The position numbers and the translations under genes were made by a program. Positions 14,668 to 21,884 of a DNA stretch of 21,884 nt are shown one piece after another; the stretch's first letter is position 1, and each line of letters begins with the position of its first letter. Under the pieces are notes generated by a model. It searched no databases. It saw only the letters and a program-made list of their open reading frames with translations, and was not told where the DNA came from. The DNA comes from Firmicutes bacterium UBA1739 (lineage in GTDB: Bacteria > Bacillota > Clostridia > Peptostreptococcales > Anaerovoracaceae), in NCBI GenBank assembly GCA_002315385.1, contig DCHZ01000019.1, positions 1 to 21,884 on the forward strand, in the 5' to 3' direction.

Positions 14668-14875
14668 TTTTTTCCTTTCCATGTATAATTCACATTAACT
14701 ATTTCTGAATAATACGGACATCCTCATTCCCGAATTATTTTAGATAATTTTCATCAGATATTTACCGTATTATTCTATCAAAGTTATCATTCCGTGTAAA
14801 CCTGAAAATATTAATTCAGAAAACTTACGATACGTTTTAATTCTGAATCGTGCTCTTTTGTATTGTTGCGATTCA

Positions 14876-14904
14876 TTGAAATTACCGCAAATATGTGTTA
14901 TTTT
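14876..14904 (+). promoter_or_regulatory. Candidate promoter of mtnA-aldolase
   Basis: TTGAAA (14876-14881) and TATTTT (14899-14904) have a 17-nt spacer, with TG one base before the -10 (extended -10 type). It lies 42 nt upstream of the mtnA ATG. The rest of the 264-nt alaS/mtnA divergent gap is AT-rich, with no gene, T-box or riboswitch recognised. Confidence 0.45.
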
Positions 14905-14946
14905 AATTAAAAATGAATTATCTGACAATATTCGAAAGGAAATTTC

Positions 14947-16014
14947 ATGGAACTTATTAATGTGCGATTATCCGCCGGCGGTAATTCGATAATAATACTT
15001 AATCAGACCCGGCTTCCCGGGAAAACCGAATACAAAGAACTCTGTACTGCCGAAGAATTCTATCATGCAATTTACAGTCTTGAAGTAAGGGGTGCTCCGT
15101 GTATCGGAATTTTTGCCGCATATGCTCTTGCTGTCCTGTGCGGCAGGATTGATACCGGTTCCTTTGAAGAATTCCGTTCACAGCTTATCAGATATAAGAA
15201 TTACCTTAATTCCGCCAGACCCACTGCCGTGAATCTTGGCAAAATGCTTAACAGAATTGAATCTCACGCAGTCACGCACAAAAATCTTCCGATTGATAAG
15301 CTGAAAAAAGAGCTTCTCTCCGAAGCTGTTTCCATCCATGAAGAAGATAAGCAAATGTGCTTTAAGATTTCAGACTACGGGCTGTCTCTTGTAAAAGACG
15401 GTGATTCAATTCTCACACACTGCAACGCCGGTCCTCTGGCAACATCCCGATACGGCACAGCTCAGGGTCCTTTTTTCCTGGCAAAAGAACGGGGCATCAG
15501 CCTTAAAGCATATTGTGACGAAACCCGTCCTCTTCTTCAGGGTGCACGTATCACAACTTATGAGCTCAGTAAATCCGGAATAGACTGTACTCTAATCTGT
15601 GACAGCATGGCTTCCATGGTCATGAAGCAGGGTCTGATTGATGCTGTTTTTGTGGGATGTGACAGAGTCGCGGTAAACGGAGATGCCGCAAATAAAATCG
15701 GCACTTCCGGCGTGGCCGTTCTGGCAAAGTACTACGGAATACCATTCTATGTGCTCGGTCCGTCATCCACCATAGATTTCAGCTGTAGAACCGGAGATGA
15801 CATTGAAATAGAATACCGTGACTCTTCCGAGATCAAGTCCCTGTTTTTTTCCGGGCCGGTGGCTCTTCCGGAAGTAAAATGCATCAATCCTTCCTTTGAT
15901 GTCACCCCTAACGAGCTGATCACCGCCATCGTTACGGAAAGAGGTATCTGCCGCGCACCTTATGAAGACTCCTTCAGAAAGCTTTTCCCGGAGCAGTTTA
16001 CGAAACTTCTTTAA
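14947..16014 (+). CDS. mtnA: S-methyl-5-thioribose-1-phosphate isomerase (or 5-deoxyribose-1-phosphate isomerase)
   Basis: This eIF2B-like aldose-ketose isomerase converts 5-methylthioribose-1-phosphate (and in the DrdI subgroup 5-deoxyribose-1-phosphate) to the ribulose phosphate. The 355-residue protein has VRGAPCIGIFAAYAL (47-61), RPTAVNLGKML (91-101), ILTHCNAGPLAT with catalytic Cys159, ETRPLLQGARITTYEL (192-206) and VGCDRVAVNGDAANKIGT with catalytic Asp239. AAAGGA lies 6 nt upstream of the ATG. A class II aldolase follows 144 nt downstream on the same strand. This pairing, without mtnBCD-type genes here, suggests cleavage of the product to dihydroxyacetone phosphate rather than full methionine regeneration. 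No kinase or nucleosidase gene lies in the window. Confidence 0.93.
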   Translation: MELINVRLSAGGNSIIILNQTRLPGKTEYKELCTAEEFYHAIYSLEVRGAPCIGIFAAYALAVLCGRIDTGSFEEFRSQLIRYKNYLNSARPTAVNLGKMLNRIESHAVTHKNLPIDKLKKELLSEAVSIHEEDKQMCFKISDYGLSLVKDGDSILTHCNAGPLATSRYGTAQGPFFLAKERGISLKAYCDETRPLLQGARITTYELSKSGIDCTLICDSMASMVMKQGLIDAVFVGCDRVAVNGDAANKIGTSGVAVLAKYYGIPFYVLGPSSTIDFSCRTGDDIEIEYRDSSEIKSLFFSGPVALPEVKCINPSFDVTPNELITAIVTERGICRAPYEDSFRKLFPEQFTKLL

Positions 16015-16016
16015 TT

Positions 16017-16118
16017 CCGCCGGCACAGAATTCCGTAGCAGGATACCTTCCCTGTTTGTCCGAAATCCGAAAGTTGTCTTTCTTCGGAAAATCCACTAAA
16101 ACTGCTTATTGCCGGCGG
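16017..16118 (+). other. Highly structured mtnA-aldolase spacer
   Basis: Nested complementary segments fill the spacer: CCGCCGGCA (16017-16025) pairs perfectly with TGCCGGCGG (16110-16118); AGCAG (16037-16041) pairs with CTGCT (16102-16106); TCCGAAAG (16066-16073) can pair with CTTTC (16078-16082) or with TTCGGA (16083-16088) as an inner hairpin. The outer stem starts 3 nt after the mtnA stop codon and closes 40 nt before the aldolase start. It has no U-tract, so it is not an ordinary terminator. It may stabilise or process the mRNA, or be a regulatory RNA; no known riboswitch class is recognised. Confidence 0.45.
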
Positions 16119-16158
16119 CTGATCCGAAAATTACACGATAATATAAAGGAGAAATAAA

Positions 16159-16854
16159 TTGAAAGATAATAATTCACCGGATTCAATAATAAAGAAAGAA
16201 ATCATTAGAGCCGGTCGCTCCATGTACGCATCCGGCTTTGCTGCCGCCAATGACGGTAACATCAGCGTAAGAACCCGCGAAAACGAAGTCTGGATCACAC
16301 CCTCGGGGGTTTCAAAGGGCTTCATGTCAGAAGACATATTATGCAGAATTGATTTATCCGGCAATCTGCTTTCCGGCATCACAGTTCCCTCATCGGAAGC
16401 AAAAATGCATCTCCGACTGTACAATGAAAATCCCGAAATAACAGCTGTTGTTCATGCCCACCCCCCATTCTGTACAGCTTTTGCCGCAGAAGGTCTGCCT
16501 CTGGATAAAGCTCTGATTCAGGAAGCCGTTGTTCTTCTGGGAACGGTTCCTCTGGCCGGATATGCTCTTCCGGGATCTGAGGAAATGGCCGACAGTGTAG
16601 CTCCCTTTGCCCTTACTCACGGTGCTGTTCTTCTTGAAAACCACGGGCTTACTGCCTGGGGAAAAAATCTGTCCGAAGCCATGTTCAGACTGGAATGTGC
16701 CGAGAATCTCGCTAAAATAACAGCTATCGGCATGCAGACAGGCTTCACCCGTCTTATGAAAGAAAGTCATATCGATGAACTTATTGCTCTGAGACCCTCC
16801 AGAGGAATAGATATCAGAATAGGAGACCGCCCGAAAGGAAGGCCCGATAAATAA
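16159..16854 (+). CDS. Class II aldolase, probable 5-(methylthio)ribulose-1-phosphate / 5-deoxyribulose-1-phosphate aldolase
   Basis: A zinc-dependent FucA/AraD-family aldolase of 231 residues. Catalytic and metal residues are visible: Glu80 in PSSEAKMHLRLY, His99 and His101 in VVHAHPPFC, and His162 in LLENHGLTAWG. The phosphate-binding parts NDGNISVR (31-38) and TPSGVSKG (47-54) are also present. By itself it could be called L-fuculose-phosphate aldolase; the adjacent mtnA makes cleavage of methylthioribulose-1-phosphate or deoxyribulose-1-phosphate to dihydroxyacetone phosphate and an aldehyde more likely. That is inference from context. It starts with TTG, supported by AAGGAG 7 nt upstream. 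The last 15 residues (GDRPKGRPDK) are basic and probably disordered. Confidence 0.85.
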   Translation: MKDNNSPDSIIKKEIIRAGRSMYASGFAAANDGNISVRTRENEVWITPSGVSKGFMSEDILCRIDLSGNLLSGITVPSSEAKMHLRLYNENPEITAVVHAHPPFCTAFAAEGLPLDKALIQEAVVLLGTVPLAGYALPGSEEMADSVAPFALTHGAVLLENHGLTAWGKNLSEAMFRLECAENLAKITAIGMQTGFTRLMKESHIDELIALRPSRGIDIRIGDRPKGRPDK

Positions 16855-16862
16855 TTGTTATT

Positions 16863-16885
16863 AAAAAACGGTTCCGGTTTCCGTT
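16863..16885 (-). terminator. Probable terminator of bceAB
   Basis: On the minus strand AACGG and CCGTT form a short stem followed by TTTTTT AATAAC, about 50 nt beyond the bceB stop. The stem is only 5 bp, so confidence is moderate. On the plus strand the hairpin has no U-tract, so the aldolase gene has no clear terminator of its own. Confidence 0.45.
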
Positions 16886-16937
16886 GATATCTCCGGGGGG
16901 AATTTCCGGGCAGGCCCTGCAGCAGCAGTTTCCGCTC

Positions 16938-18998
16938 CTATTCGTTTTCTCCCGATGTAACTATAGAATAGTATGTATTTGAAGTGATTCTATACACAAT
17001 AACATAGAATATCAGGCATATAAGAATGCTGGCTGCGGTAGTGGCAGCCAGAACCGGACTGCTGAATACCCCGAACAGCATAAGAAGCTTGTTTATCACA
17101 GGAAAAGCAAAGGCAAGATGAAGCACCGCCATTCCTACAGGCAGCAGAAATACCGTCAGCATCTGAGAATTAATGCTCTTTTTTATTTCTTCTTTTGTCA
17201 TTCCCACATTCCGCATGATTTCAAATCTCTTTCTGTCTTCAAAGCCTTCCGAAATCTGCTTGTAATACACAATCAGCGCCGTTGCCACGAGAAAGGCTAT
17301 GCTGAGCAGAATACCGATAAAGAACAGACCTCCGAAGGTTCCGTAAAAATCTTTTCTCTGCACATTATGGCACTCCGCATTGAAATTGGCACTGCTGTCA
17401 ATATCATCAAAATTGTTATGACTGTGATAATAGTCCTCAATCTCCGCGGCAATCTCAATCTGCCGCTCCTGTGATGCCGGTGAATCAAACTGATAATACC
17501 ATCTCATCAGAATCATCGGTGTTCCGTCATAGTCCTTGAAACCGCCCAGTGCCTTTGCATACTCAGCCGCATTGTTTACCACCGCAAATACTGACGCGGT
17601 TACCGACACCACCGACGCAGATGCTCCGACAAAGCTTACATCCGGCTGATTCAGCCTTTTTACTACTTTCAACGTTTTGTCCTCCACGCTGAAAGTATCG
17701 CCCACATCATCGGTTTTAACAGCGCAGATCATCGCTTCTCCCGGATTCAGCTTTTCATCAGTACCGTGGATTCTGTTATAATCCTCCAGATTTATAAAAT
17801 GTACTTCCGCAACCTTATTATACTCGATAAAAGAAAGATTGCTGAGAGAATTCAGGCACACCGACAGATGACTGTCTTCCAGATACCCGCTTATACAGTA
17901 CTCATAATAATTGATTACCGAATCTTTATCTATTTCACCGTCTTTCACCACAGATTCCACCGATGCATTCAGCATTTCCGTATATCCCTTATCCTGAACA
18001 GAATACCCGTATTTTGCACAGGATACATTTATGTCACAGGGATATCTTGCCGTCAGAGCCGCATCCTTGCCCGCATACAGGCACGATGAAGATGATATCA
18101 TAACCAGCACCATTGTAAGAAGTATGCATATCGATGCAAGTCCGGCACCGTTGCGTTTCATTCTGTATGCCATCGACGAAACTGATACAAAATGATTTGC
18201 TTTGTAATAATATCTTTTGTTTTTCTGAAGCAGCCTGCAGACCAGCACCGACCCTGAAATAAAAATCAGATACGTCGCTATTATTACCATTATTACCGCT
18301 ACGAAAAAGAACAGCAGTGCCTCCATAGGTTCCTGAATCCTTACCGCAAGATAATAAGCTCCCGCCAGCAGCAGTATTCCCGTTATTCCTATTATCCGGT
18401 TTGCCTTGGGAGGCTTTTCTCCCGAATTTTCACTTTTCACAAGCTCCACCGCTGTCGAAAATCTTATCTGCCTCAGAGAATTAAGATATATCACAAAATA
18501 AATCCCGCCAAAAAGAAGTATTGTCCATCCGATGGATTTAAATGACAGCGAAAAAGAATAATCCGGGCTCTCATGCATCAGATTTAACAGACACAGTTCG
18601 GCAAGCTTTGACAAAGCAATTCCTATCAGCAGTCCCCCAATCACAGTTATCAGAAAAGTAAACAGACTTTCTCTTACGAGAATTCTCCCGATATTTTTTC
18701 TGTCCATTCCCAGAACATTGTAAAGACCAAATTCCTTTTTTCTTCTCCTGATTAAAAAAGAACTTGTGTACAGAAGAAATATCGCTGAAAACACAGCTAT
18801 TACGAATTTTCCCAGCGAAAGTATCATCTGAGTGCTTCCGCCCCCGGACATTTCCGATACCGCCGGGGATGTCGAAAGAAATGTCATCAGATAGAATACA
18901 GCAACCATTAATATCCCGGTCATCAGATACGGCAGATACAGTTTCCGGTTTCTCCTCAGTCCGTTCAGCGCCATCCGTGAATAAAACCCTTTCTTCAT
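16938..18998 (-). CDS. bceB: BceB-type ABC transporter permease
   Basis: This is the permease of a peptide-antibiotic detoxification and sensing transporter (BceAB type, FtsX/MacB-like domains). The 686-residue protein has the expected ten membrane segments, roughly at 21-41, 58-80, 110-132, 155-175, 203-220, 225-250, 286-306, 550-575, 610-635 and 645-670. A large extracellular domain of about 235 residues lies between the seventh and eighth (about 310-545), the hallmark of this family and the ligand/sensor-interacting part. RRRKKEFGLYNVLGMDRKNI and EDRKRFEIMRNVGMTKEEIKKSI are the typical cytosolic coupling elements. The start overlaps bceA by 4 nt. It probably signals lipid II-targeting peptide flux to BceS; the specific antibiotic cannot be told from sequence. 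Confidence 0.93.
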   Translation of the reverse strand: MKKGFYSRMALNGLRRNRKLYLPYLMTGILMVAVFYLMTFLSTSPAVSEMSGGGSTQMILSLGKFVIAVFSAIFLLYTSSFLIRRRKKEFGLYNVLGMDRKNIGRILVRESLFTFLITVIGGLLIGIALSKLAELCLLNLMHESPDYSFSLSFKSIGWTILLFGGIYFVIYLNSLRQIRFSTAVELVKSENSGEKPPKANRIIGITGILLLAGAYYLAVRIQEPMEALLFFFVAVIMVIIATYLIFISGSVLVCRLLQKNKRYYYKANHFVSVSSMAYRMKRNGAGLASICILLTMVLVMISSSSCLYAGKDAALTARYPCDINVSCAKYGYSVQDKGYTEMLNASVESVVKDGEIDKDSVINYYEYCISGYLEDSHLSVCLNSLSNLSFIEYNKVAEVHFINLEDYNRIHGTDEKLNPGEAMICAVKTDDVGDTFSVEDKTLKVVKRLNQPDVSFVGASASVVSVTASVFAVVNNAAEYAKALGGFKDYDGTPMILMRWYYQFDSPASQERQIEIAAEIEDYYHSHNNFDDIDSSANFNAECHNVQRKDFYGTFGGLFFIGILLSIAFLVATALIVYYKQISEGFEDRKRFEIMRNVGMTKEEIKKSINSQMLTVFLLPVGMAVLHLAFAFPVINKLLMLFGVFSSPVLAATTAASILICLIFYVIVYRITSNTYYSIVTSGENE

Positions 18999-19759
18999 CT
19001 TCCGATACCTCCCTGAGCGATCATAGTCAGAGTATCCGATATTTTCTGATAAAGAGCTTCATCACTGCTTTCTCCACGATACAGCTGGTGAAAAACTTCG
19101 CCATCCCGTATAAACAGAACTCTTGAAGCATGACTGGCGGCTCTTGCGGAATGAGTTACCATCAGAATGGTCTGTCCGCTGCTGTTCAGTTTTTTGAAAA
19201 GGCTCAGAAGTTCATCCGATGATTTCGAATCCAGGGCTCCCGTCGGCTCATCTGCAAGGATTATTCTCGGTTCTGTAATTATTGCTCTGGCTGCAGCCGC
19301 ACGCTGTTTCTGTCCTCCCGAAACCTCATAGGGATACTTTTTAAGTATTTCCTTTATTGACAGTTTTTCGGCAACCGGAATCAGTTTTGAATTCATTTCA
19401 CCGTATTCCCTACCCGCAAGAACCAGCGGAAGATAAATGTTGTCTTCAATTGTAAAGGTATCCAGAAGATTGAAATCCTGAAAAACAAATCCCAGGTTAT
19501 TTCTTCTGAACTGTGCCGCTTCCGACTCTTTAATCTGAGAAAAATCCCGTCCTTCCAACAGAACAACTCCCGAGGTCGGTTTGTCAAGCGCAGCCAGAAT
19601 ATTCAGCAGAGTGGTCTTCCCGCTGCCGGATTCTCCCATAATTGCAACATATTCTCCGGCTTCAACACTGAAATTTACATTTTTCAATGCCTCAACCTCA
19701 TGCCCTCCCATTCTGGTACGATAGATTTTCTTCAGATTCTTCACTTCCAGTAAACTCAT
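18995..19759 (-). CDS. bceA: BceA-type ABC transporter ATP-binding protein
   Basis: The nucleotide-binding subunit that powers BceB. The 254-residue protein has Walker A GESGSGKTT (42-50), Q-loop FVFQDFNLLD (91-100), the ABC signature VSGGQKQR (146-153, Val replacing the usual Leu), Walker B IILADEPTGALDS (167-179) and the switch His in MVTHSARAA. It belongs to the LolD/MacB-like group. The ATG of MSLLEVK is chosen because AGAGGGG lies about 7 nt upstream; a TTG seven codons earlier overlaps it. It has its own promoter with two BceR-like boxes, 253 nt after bceS, and overlaps bceB by 4 nt. Confidence 0.95.
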   Translation of the reverse strand: MSLLEVKNLKKIYRTRMGGHEVEALKNVNFSVEAGEYVAIMGESGSGKTTLLNILAALDKPTSGVVLLEGRDFSQIKESEAAQFRRNNLGFVFQDFNLLDTFTIEDNIYLPLVLAGREYGEMNSKLIPVAEKLSIKEILKKYPYEVSGGQKQRAAAARAIITEPRIILADEPTGALDSKSSDELLSLFKKLNSSGQTILMVTHSARAASHASRVLFIRDGEVFHQLYRGESSDEALYQKISDTLTMIAQGGIGR

Positions 19760-19873
19760 ATTAAAACCCCTCTCTTTCAATACTCAGTGCCGCGGTTTCC
19801 GAAAGCCTATACACTTTTATTTCAGTTTTGCCTTCTGTTATAAATCGAGGCAGTTTAAGTCTCTATATAAGAC

Positions 19874-19902
19874 ATTTTAATGAACTCCGGATTTTCATTC
19901 AA
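19874..19902 (-). promoter_or_regulatory. Promoter of bceAB
   Basis: On the minus strand TTGAAT (complement of 19897-19902) and TAAAAT (complement of 19874-19879) are 17 nt apart. The -35 is weak (4/6), as expected for an activator-dependent promoter, and the BceR-like boxes lie just upstream. The leader to bceA is about 110 nt. Confidence 0.55.
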
Positions 19903-19912
19903 TCGTATCTGC

Positions 19913-19947
19913 TTACAATTCTGTCTGCAAATCTTACAAAAATGTCA
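19913..19947 (-). promoter_or_regulatory. Double BceR-like operator
   Basis: Two copies of the motif TnACA-N4-TGTAA known for BceR-type regulators lie in tandem on the minus strand: TGACA-TTTT-TGTAA (complement of 19934-19947, full match) and AGACA-GAAT-TGTAA (complement of 19913-19926, one mismatch). Their starts are 21 bp apart, two helical turns, and the proximal copy ends 10 bp upstream of the -35. This fits activation of bceAB by the adjacent BceR. Confidence 0.7.
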
Positions 19948-19976
19948 CAGACCCGCCGAAAAATCACTTCGGCGGG
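19943..19976 (-). terminator. Hairpin after bceS, probable terminator
   Basis: On the minus strand CCCGCCGAA and TTCGGCGGG form a perfect 9-bp stem with a 7-nt loop, about 35 nt past the bceS stop. The T-run (TTTTT) comes about 10 nt later, inside the first BceR-like box, so termination may be imperfect. Confidence 0.5.
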
Positions 19977-20012
19977 CCTGCTCCGGCTAAGCAGTATCTA
20001 TTAACTGCGTCG

Positions 20013-21005
20013 CTATTCAAATTCGTATTTCTTTCTGTTAAACTTTATTCTTATTACTGTTCCGCTTCCGGGCTCCGATTCCGCACTGATTTCATGTGAA
20101 AGGTTATCACAGATTCTTTTGCATAGATACAGACCGATACCGCTGGCTCTTTTATCTGTTCTTCCGTTAAATCCCGTATAGCCCTTTTCGAAAATTCTCG
20201 GCATATCCTCCGGAAGAATTCCTATTCCCGTATCTCTGACTGCCAGAACATTTTCATTTTCCATATAAACCGAAATGCTTCCCGAGTTTGTATACTTCAC
20301 AGCATTCGAAATCACCTGCTCCGCTACAAAGCTTATCCATTTTTCATCGGTCAGAACAACAGCTGAATCTGCAATTCTGTAATCCAGACTAAGTTTCTTC
20401 CCGATAAACTCACCTGCAAACCTTTTTATTACCGGTCTGATAATCCCGTCTAATCTGCATTCCTCAAATCTGTAATCGCTGCTGTCAGAATTAAGTCTGA
20501 GAAAAGTCATCACCATATTTACATAGACTTCAATCTGCTTCAACTCAATTCTCAGTTTTCTTGAAAGCTCCGAATCCTCATTCTGAAGAATTATTCCCAT
20601 CGACGATATCGGTGTCTTTATCTGATGTGCCCACAAAGTATAATAATCTATCATTTCCGAATAATCCTCACTGTTTTTTTCCGAAATCTCTTTTCTGTCA
20701 CAGCAAAGCCGGTTAATTATTTCGCAGTATTCCTTTTCTTCCGGGCTGCCCGGTTCCGGAAGCTCATCGGTAATATCTGTCGGCAGAGCTTTAATCGCCG
20801 CAAGTTTTCTGAGCTTTTCTCTGCTTTTTACAAAGCCCCTACAAAAAAATGCGGTTCCTGTTATCACACATAGTACAATTTGATAAATCACAGCTTTCGC
20901 CGGAAATTTATATAATCTTGAAGAAAAAATAATTATAGCAATACATAACAAAAATGCCGCTGCCGGTCTCTTCTTATACTTTATATATTCGGCAAGTAAC
21001 TTCAT
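20013..21005 (-). CDS. bceS: BceS-type intramembrane-sensing histidine kinase
   Basis: Sensor kinase of a BceRS-BceAB module. The 330-residue protein has two N-terminal membrane segments (about 13-30 and 38-57) joined by a loop of under 10 residues, so it has no extracellular sensor domain. That is the hallmark of kinases that read the state of the BceAB transporter. It then has the H-box LWAHQIKTPISSM (His127), N-box VISNAVKYTNSG, G1 VRDTGIGILPED, F-box RIFEKGYTG and G2 ASGIGLYLCKRI. It probably phosphorylates the BceR next to it. Its start overlaps bceR by 4 nt. Confidence 0.95.
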   Translation of the reverse strand: MKLLAEYIKYKKRPAAAFLLCIAIIIFSSRLYKFPAKAVIYQIVLCVITGTAFFCRGFVKSREKLRKLAAIKALPTDITDELPEPGSPEEKEYCEIINRLCCDRKEISEKNSEDYSEMIDYYTLWAHQIKTPISSMGIILQNEDSELSRKLRIELKQIEVYVNMVMTFLRLNSDSSDYRFEECRLDGIIRPVIKRFAGEFIGKKLSLDYRIADSAVVLTDEKWISFVAEQVISNAVKYTNSGSISVYMENENVLAVRDTGIGILPEDMPRIFEKGYTGFNGRTDKRASGIGLYLCKRICDNLSHEISAESEPGSGTVIRIKFNRKKYEFE

Positions 21006-21682
21006 TTCCTCTCCTCCACAATATATCCCACACCGAACTTAGTGGAAATAAAATCACTCAGTCCCGCAGACTCCAGTTTTTTTCTAAGCCGCCCAACATT
21101 TACAGTCAGAGTATTTTCATCAACAAAAATGTCGGTTTCCCAGAGTTCTTCCATAAGCTTTTCTCTGCTTACTATTTTACCTTTATTTTTCATCAGCGTA
21201 AACAGTATCCGGTATTCATTTTTAGTCAGCTCTATTCTCTTTCCATCGTATTCCAGTGTGCTGTTTCCGGTATTTAATTCGGCTCCGTTGTGCTCGATTA
21301 TGGGCACAGAATTGGCAAGACTGTAAGCCCGCCTGAGAAGTGCCTGTATCTTAGCCGTAAGCACGTTCAAATCAAAAGGTTTGGCAATAAAATCATCTGC
21401 TCCCATGTTCATTGCCATAATAATGTTCATATTATCCGATGCCGATGAAATAATTACAACAGGTACCGAACTGCGCTTTCTTATCTCCCGGCACCAGTGA
21501 TATCCGTCCATGAACGGCAGCGAAATATCAAGTAAAACCAGATGCGGCTTATACTCCTCAAATTCTTCCATTACTCCCGCAAAATCTGTTGCGGCTTTCG
21601 TTTCCATCCCCCAGGATTTCAGACTTCCTGATATTCCATCAACTATTCCTTCACTATCCTCAACTACAAAAATACGATACAT
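21002..21682 (-). CDS. bceR: BceR-type OmpR-family response regulator
   Basis: A DNA-binding regulator of 226 residues. The receiver domain (1-120) has the acidic pocket VVEDSE, phospho-acceptor Asp52 in LVLLDISLPFMDG, ISSASD near 79 and the conserved Lys101 in AKPFDLN. The C-terminal winged-helix domain (about 130-226) has LTKNEYRILFTLMKNKGKIVSREKLMEELW and ENTLTVNVGRLRKKLE, ending in TKFGVGYIVEERK. It probably activates bceAB through the boxes at 19913-19947. The ATG of MYRIF has GAGG 5 nt upstream; a start 11 codons earlier lacks a site. bceS follows with a 4-nt overlap. Confidence 0.95.
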   Translation of the reverse strand: MYRIFVVEDSEGIVDGISGSLKSWGMETKAATDFAGVMEEFEEYKPHLVLLDISLPFMDGYHWCREIRKRSSVPVVIISSASDNMNIIMAMNMGADDFIAKPFDLNVLTAKIQALLRRAYSLANSVPIIEHNGAELNTGNSTLEYDGKRIELTKNEYRILFTLMKNKGKIVSREKLMEELWETDIFVDENTLTVNVGRLRKKLESAGLSDFISTKFGVGYIVEERK

Positions 21683-21721
21683 TACATCCTCTTTTTCTAT
21701 CTCTGTATTTTCCATACAAGG

Positions 21722-21734
21722 CTGCTGTCAGCAG
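21722..21734. promoter_or_regulatory. Perfect palindrome upstream of bceR
   Basis: CTGCTG-T-CAGCAG is a 6-bp inverted repeat with a single central base, about 40 nt upstream of the bceR start, in the region where a promoter would be expected. A TTTACA element lies just upstream of it on the minus strand, but no good -10 follows. It could be an operator; no factor is known to me for it. Confidence 0.3.
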
Positions 21735-21827
21735 TTGTAAAGCTCAGTCTGACCGTATTCCCGAAGACATAATCAGCAGAGACATTCCTCATATCGGAAA
21801 TCCATGATTTACCGACAGCATAACAAT

Positions 21828-21881
21828 ATAAAAAGACAGTAACCGCAACTTTGATGGATAATCAAAATTACGGTCACTGTC
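21828..21881 (-). terminator. Intrinsic terminator of the gene beyond the window edge
   Basis: On the minus strand GACAGTGACCGTAA and TTGCGGTTACTGTC form a 14-bp stem (two G-U pairs), with an inner TTTGAT/ATCAAA hairpin, then TTTTTATA. It probably ends a minus-strand gene lying to the right of the window, which separates it from the bceRS unit. Confidence 0.8.
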
Positions 21882-21884
21882 TGG

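Noticed and set aside
14683..14946. Possible T-box or SAM riboswitch in the alaS/mtnA divergent gap
   Set aside because: No T-box core, SAM-I core or terminator-like stem was recognised; only a promoter-like element for mtnA could be supported.
16131..16770. Minus-strand open frames opposite the aldolase gene
   Set aside because: The plus-strand frame encodes a complete aldolase with all metal ligands; the opposite frames show no recognisable domains.
16900..16935. GGGCAGGCCCTGCAGCAGCAG-like GC-rich stretch as a repeat or terminator
   Set aside because: The inverted repeat is only 5 bp with no loop and no T-run; there is no sign of a tandem repeat beyond three GCA/CAG units.

Overview
The window looks like chromosomal DNA from a low-to-moderate GC, anaerobic member of the Clostridia (Firmicutes). 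Three things point there: Gram-positive promoters and strong Shine-Dalgarno sites (GGAGG type), clostridial gene types (reverse rubrerythrin, AsnA-type asparagine synthetase, stalk-domain surface protein, BceRS-BceAB module), and tmRNA with an encoded CCA and a tag ending in ALAA. I cannot name a genus. No prophage, insertion sequence, CRISPR array or rRNA was found. Most genes lie on the minus strand; only the MltG-like gene and the mtnA-aldolase pair are on plus.

Layout. (1) 41-3343, minus: an RluA-type pseudouridine synthase, a signal peptidase I (lepB), a second degenerate-looking signal peptidase paralogue, smpB and the tmRNA gene ssrA, closed by a terminator. This is a protein-export and ribosome-rescue block. 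(2) 3446-4034, plus: a small membrane-anchored protein with only the N-terminal part of MltG/YceG. (3) 4069-5903, minus: asnA then tcdA, from one good promoter. (4) 6070-8285, minus: an exported stalk-domain protein and a reverse rubrerythrin, each with its own terminator. (5) 8387-12304, minus: ychF; then nptA (Na/Pi cotransporter with PhoU tail), rluB and a DUF1294 membrane protein. (6) 12390-14667, minus: a short alanyl-tRNA synthetase lacking the C-terminal domains, followed by two apparent flavoprotein remnants. (7) 14876-16854, plus: mtnA and a class II aldolase, which together fit the dihydroxyacetone-phosphate shunt for methylthioribose/5-deoxyribose salvage, with a strikingly structured spacer. 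(8) 16863-21881, minus: a peptide-antibiotic sensing and resistance module, bceR-bceS then bceA-bceB. A double BceR-like operator sits immediately upstream of the bceAB promoter.

The most interesting points are the signal peptidase paralogue with Thr in place of the catalytic Ser and a broken-looking N-terminus; the short AlaRS with a four-Cys insert and flavoprotein debris directly behind it; the mtnA-aldolase pair with a potential RNA structure between the genes; and the phased BceR-box pair. Start codons were reassigned wherever a Shine-Dalgarno site clearly favoured an internal codon. All functional calls come from motif recognition by eye; no database search was run.
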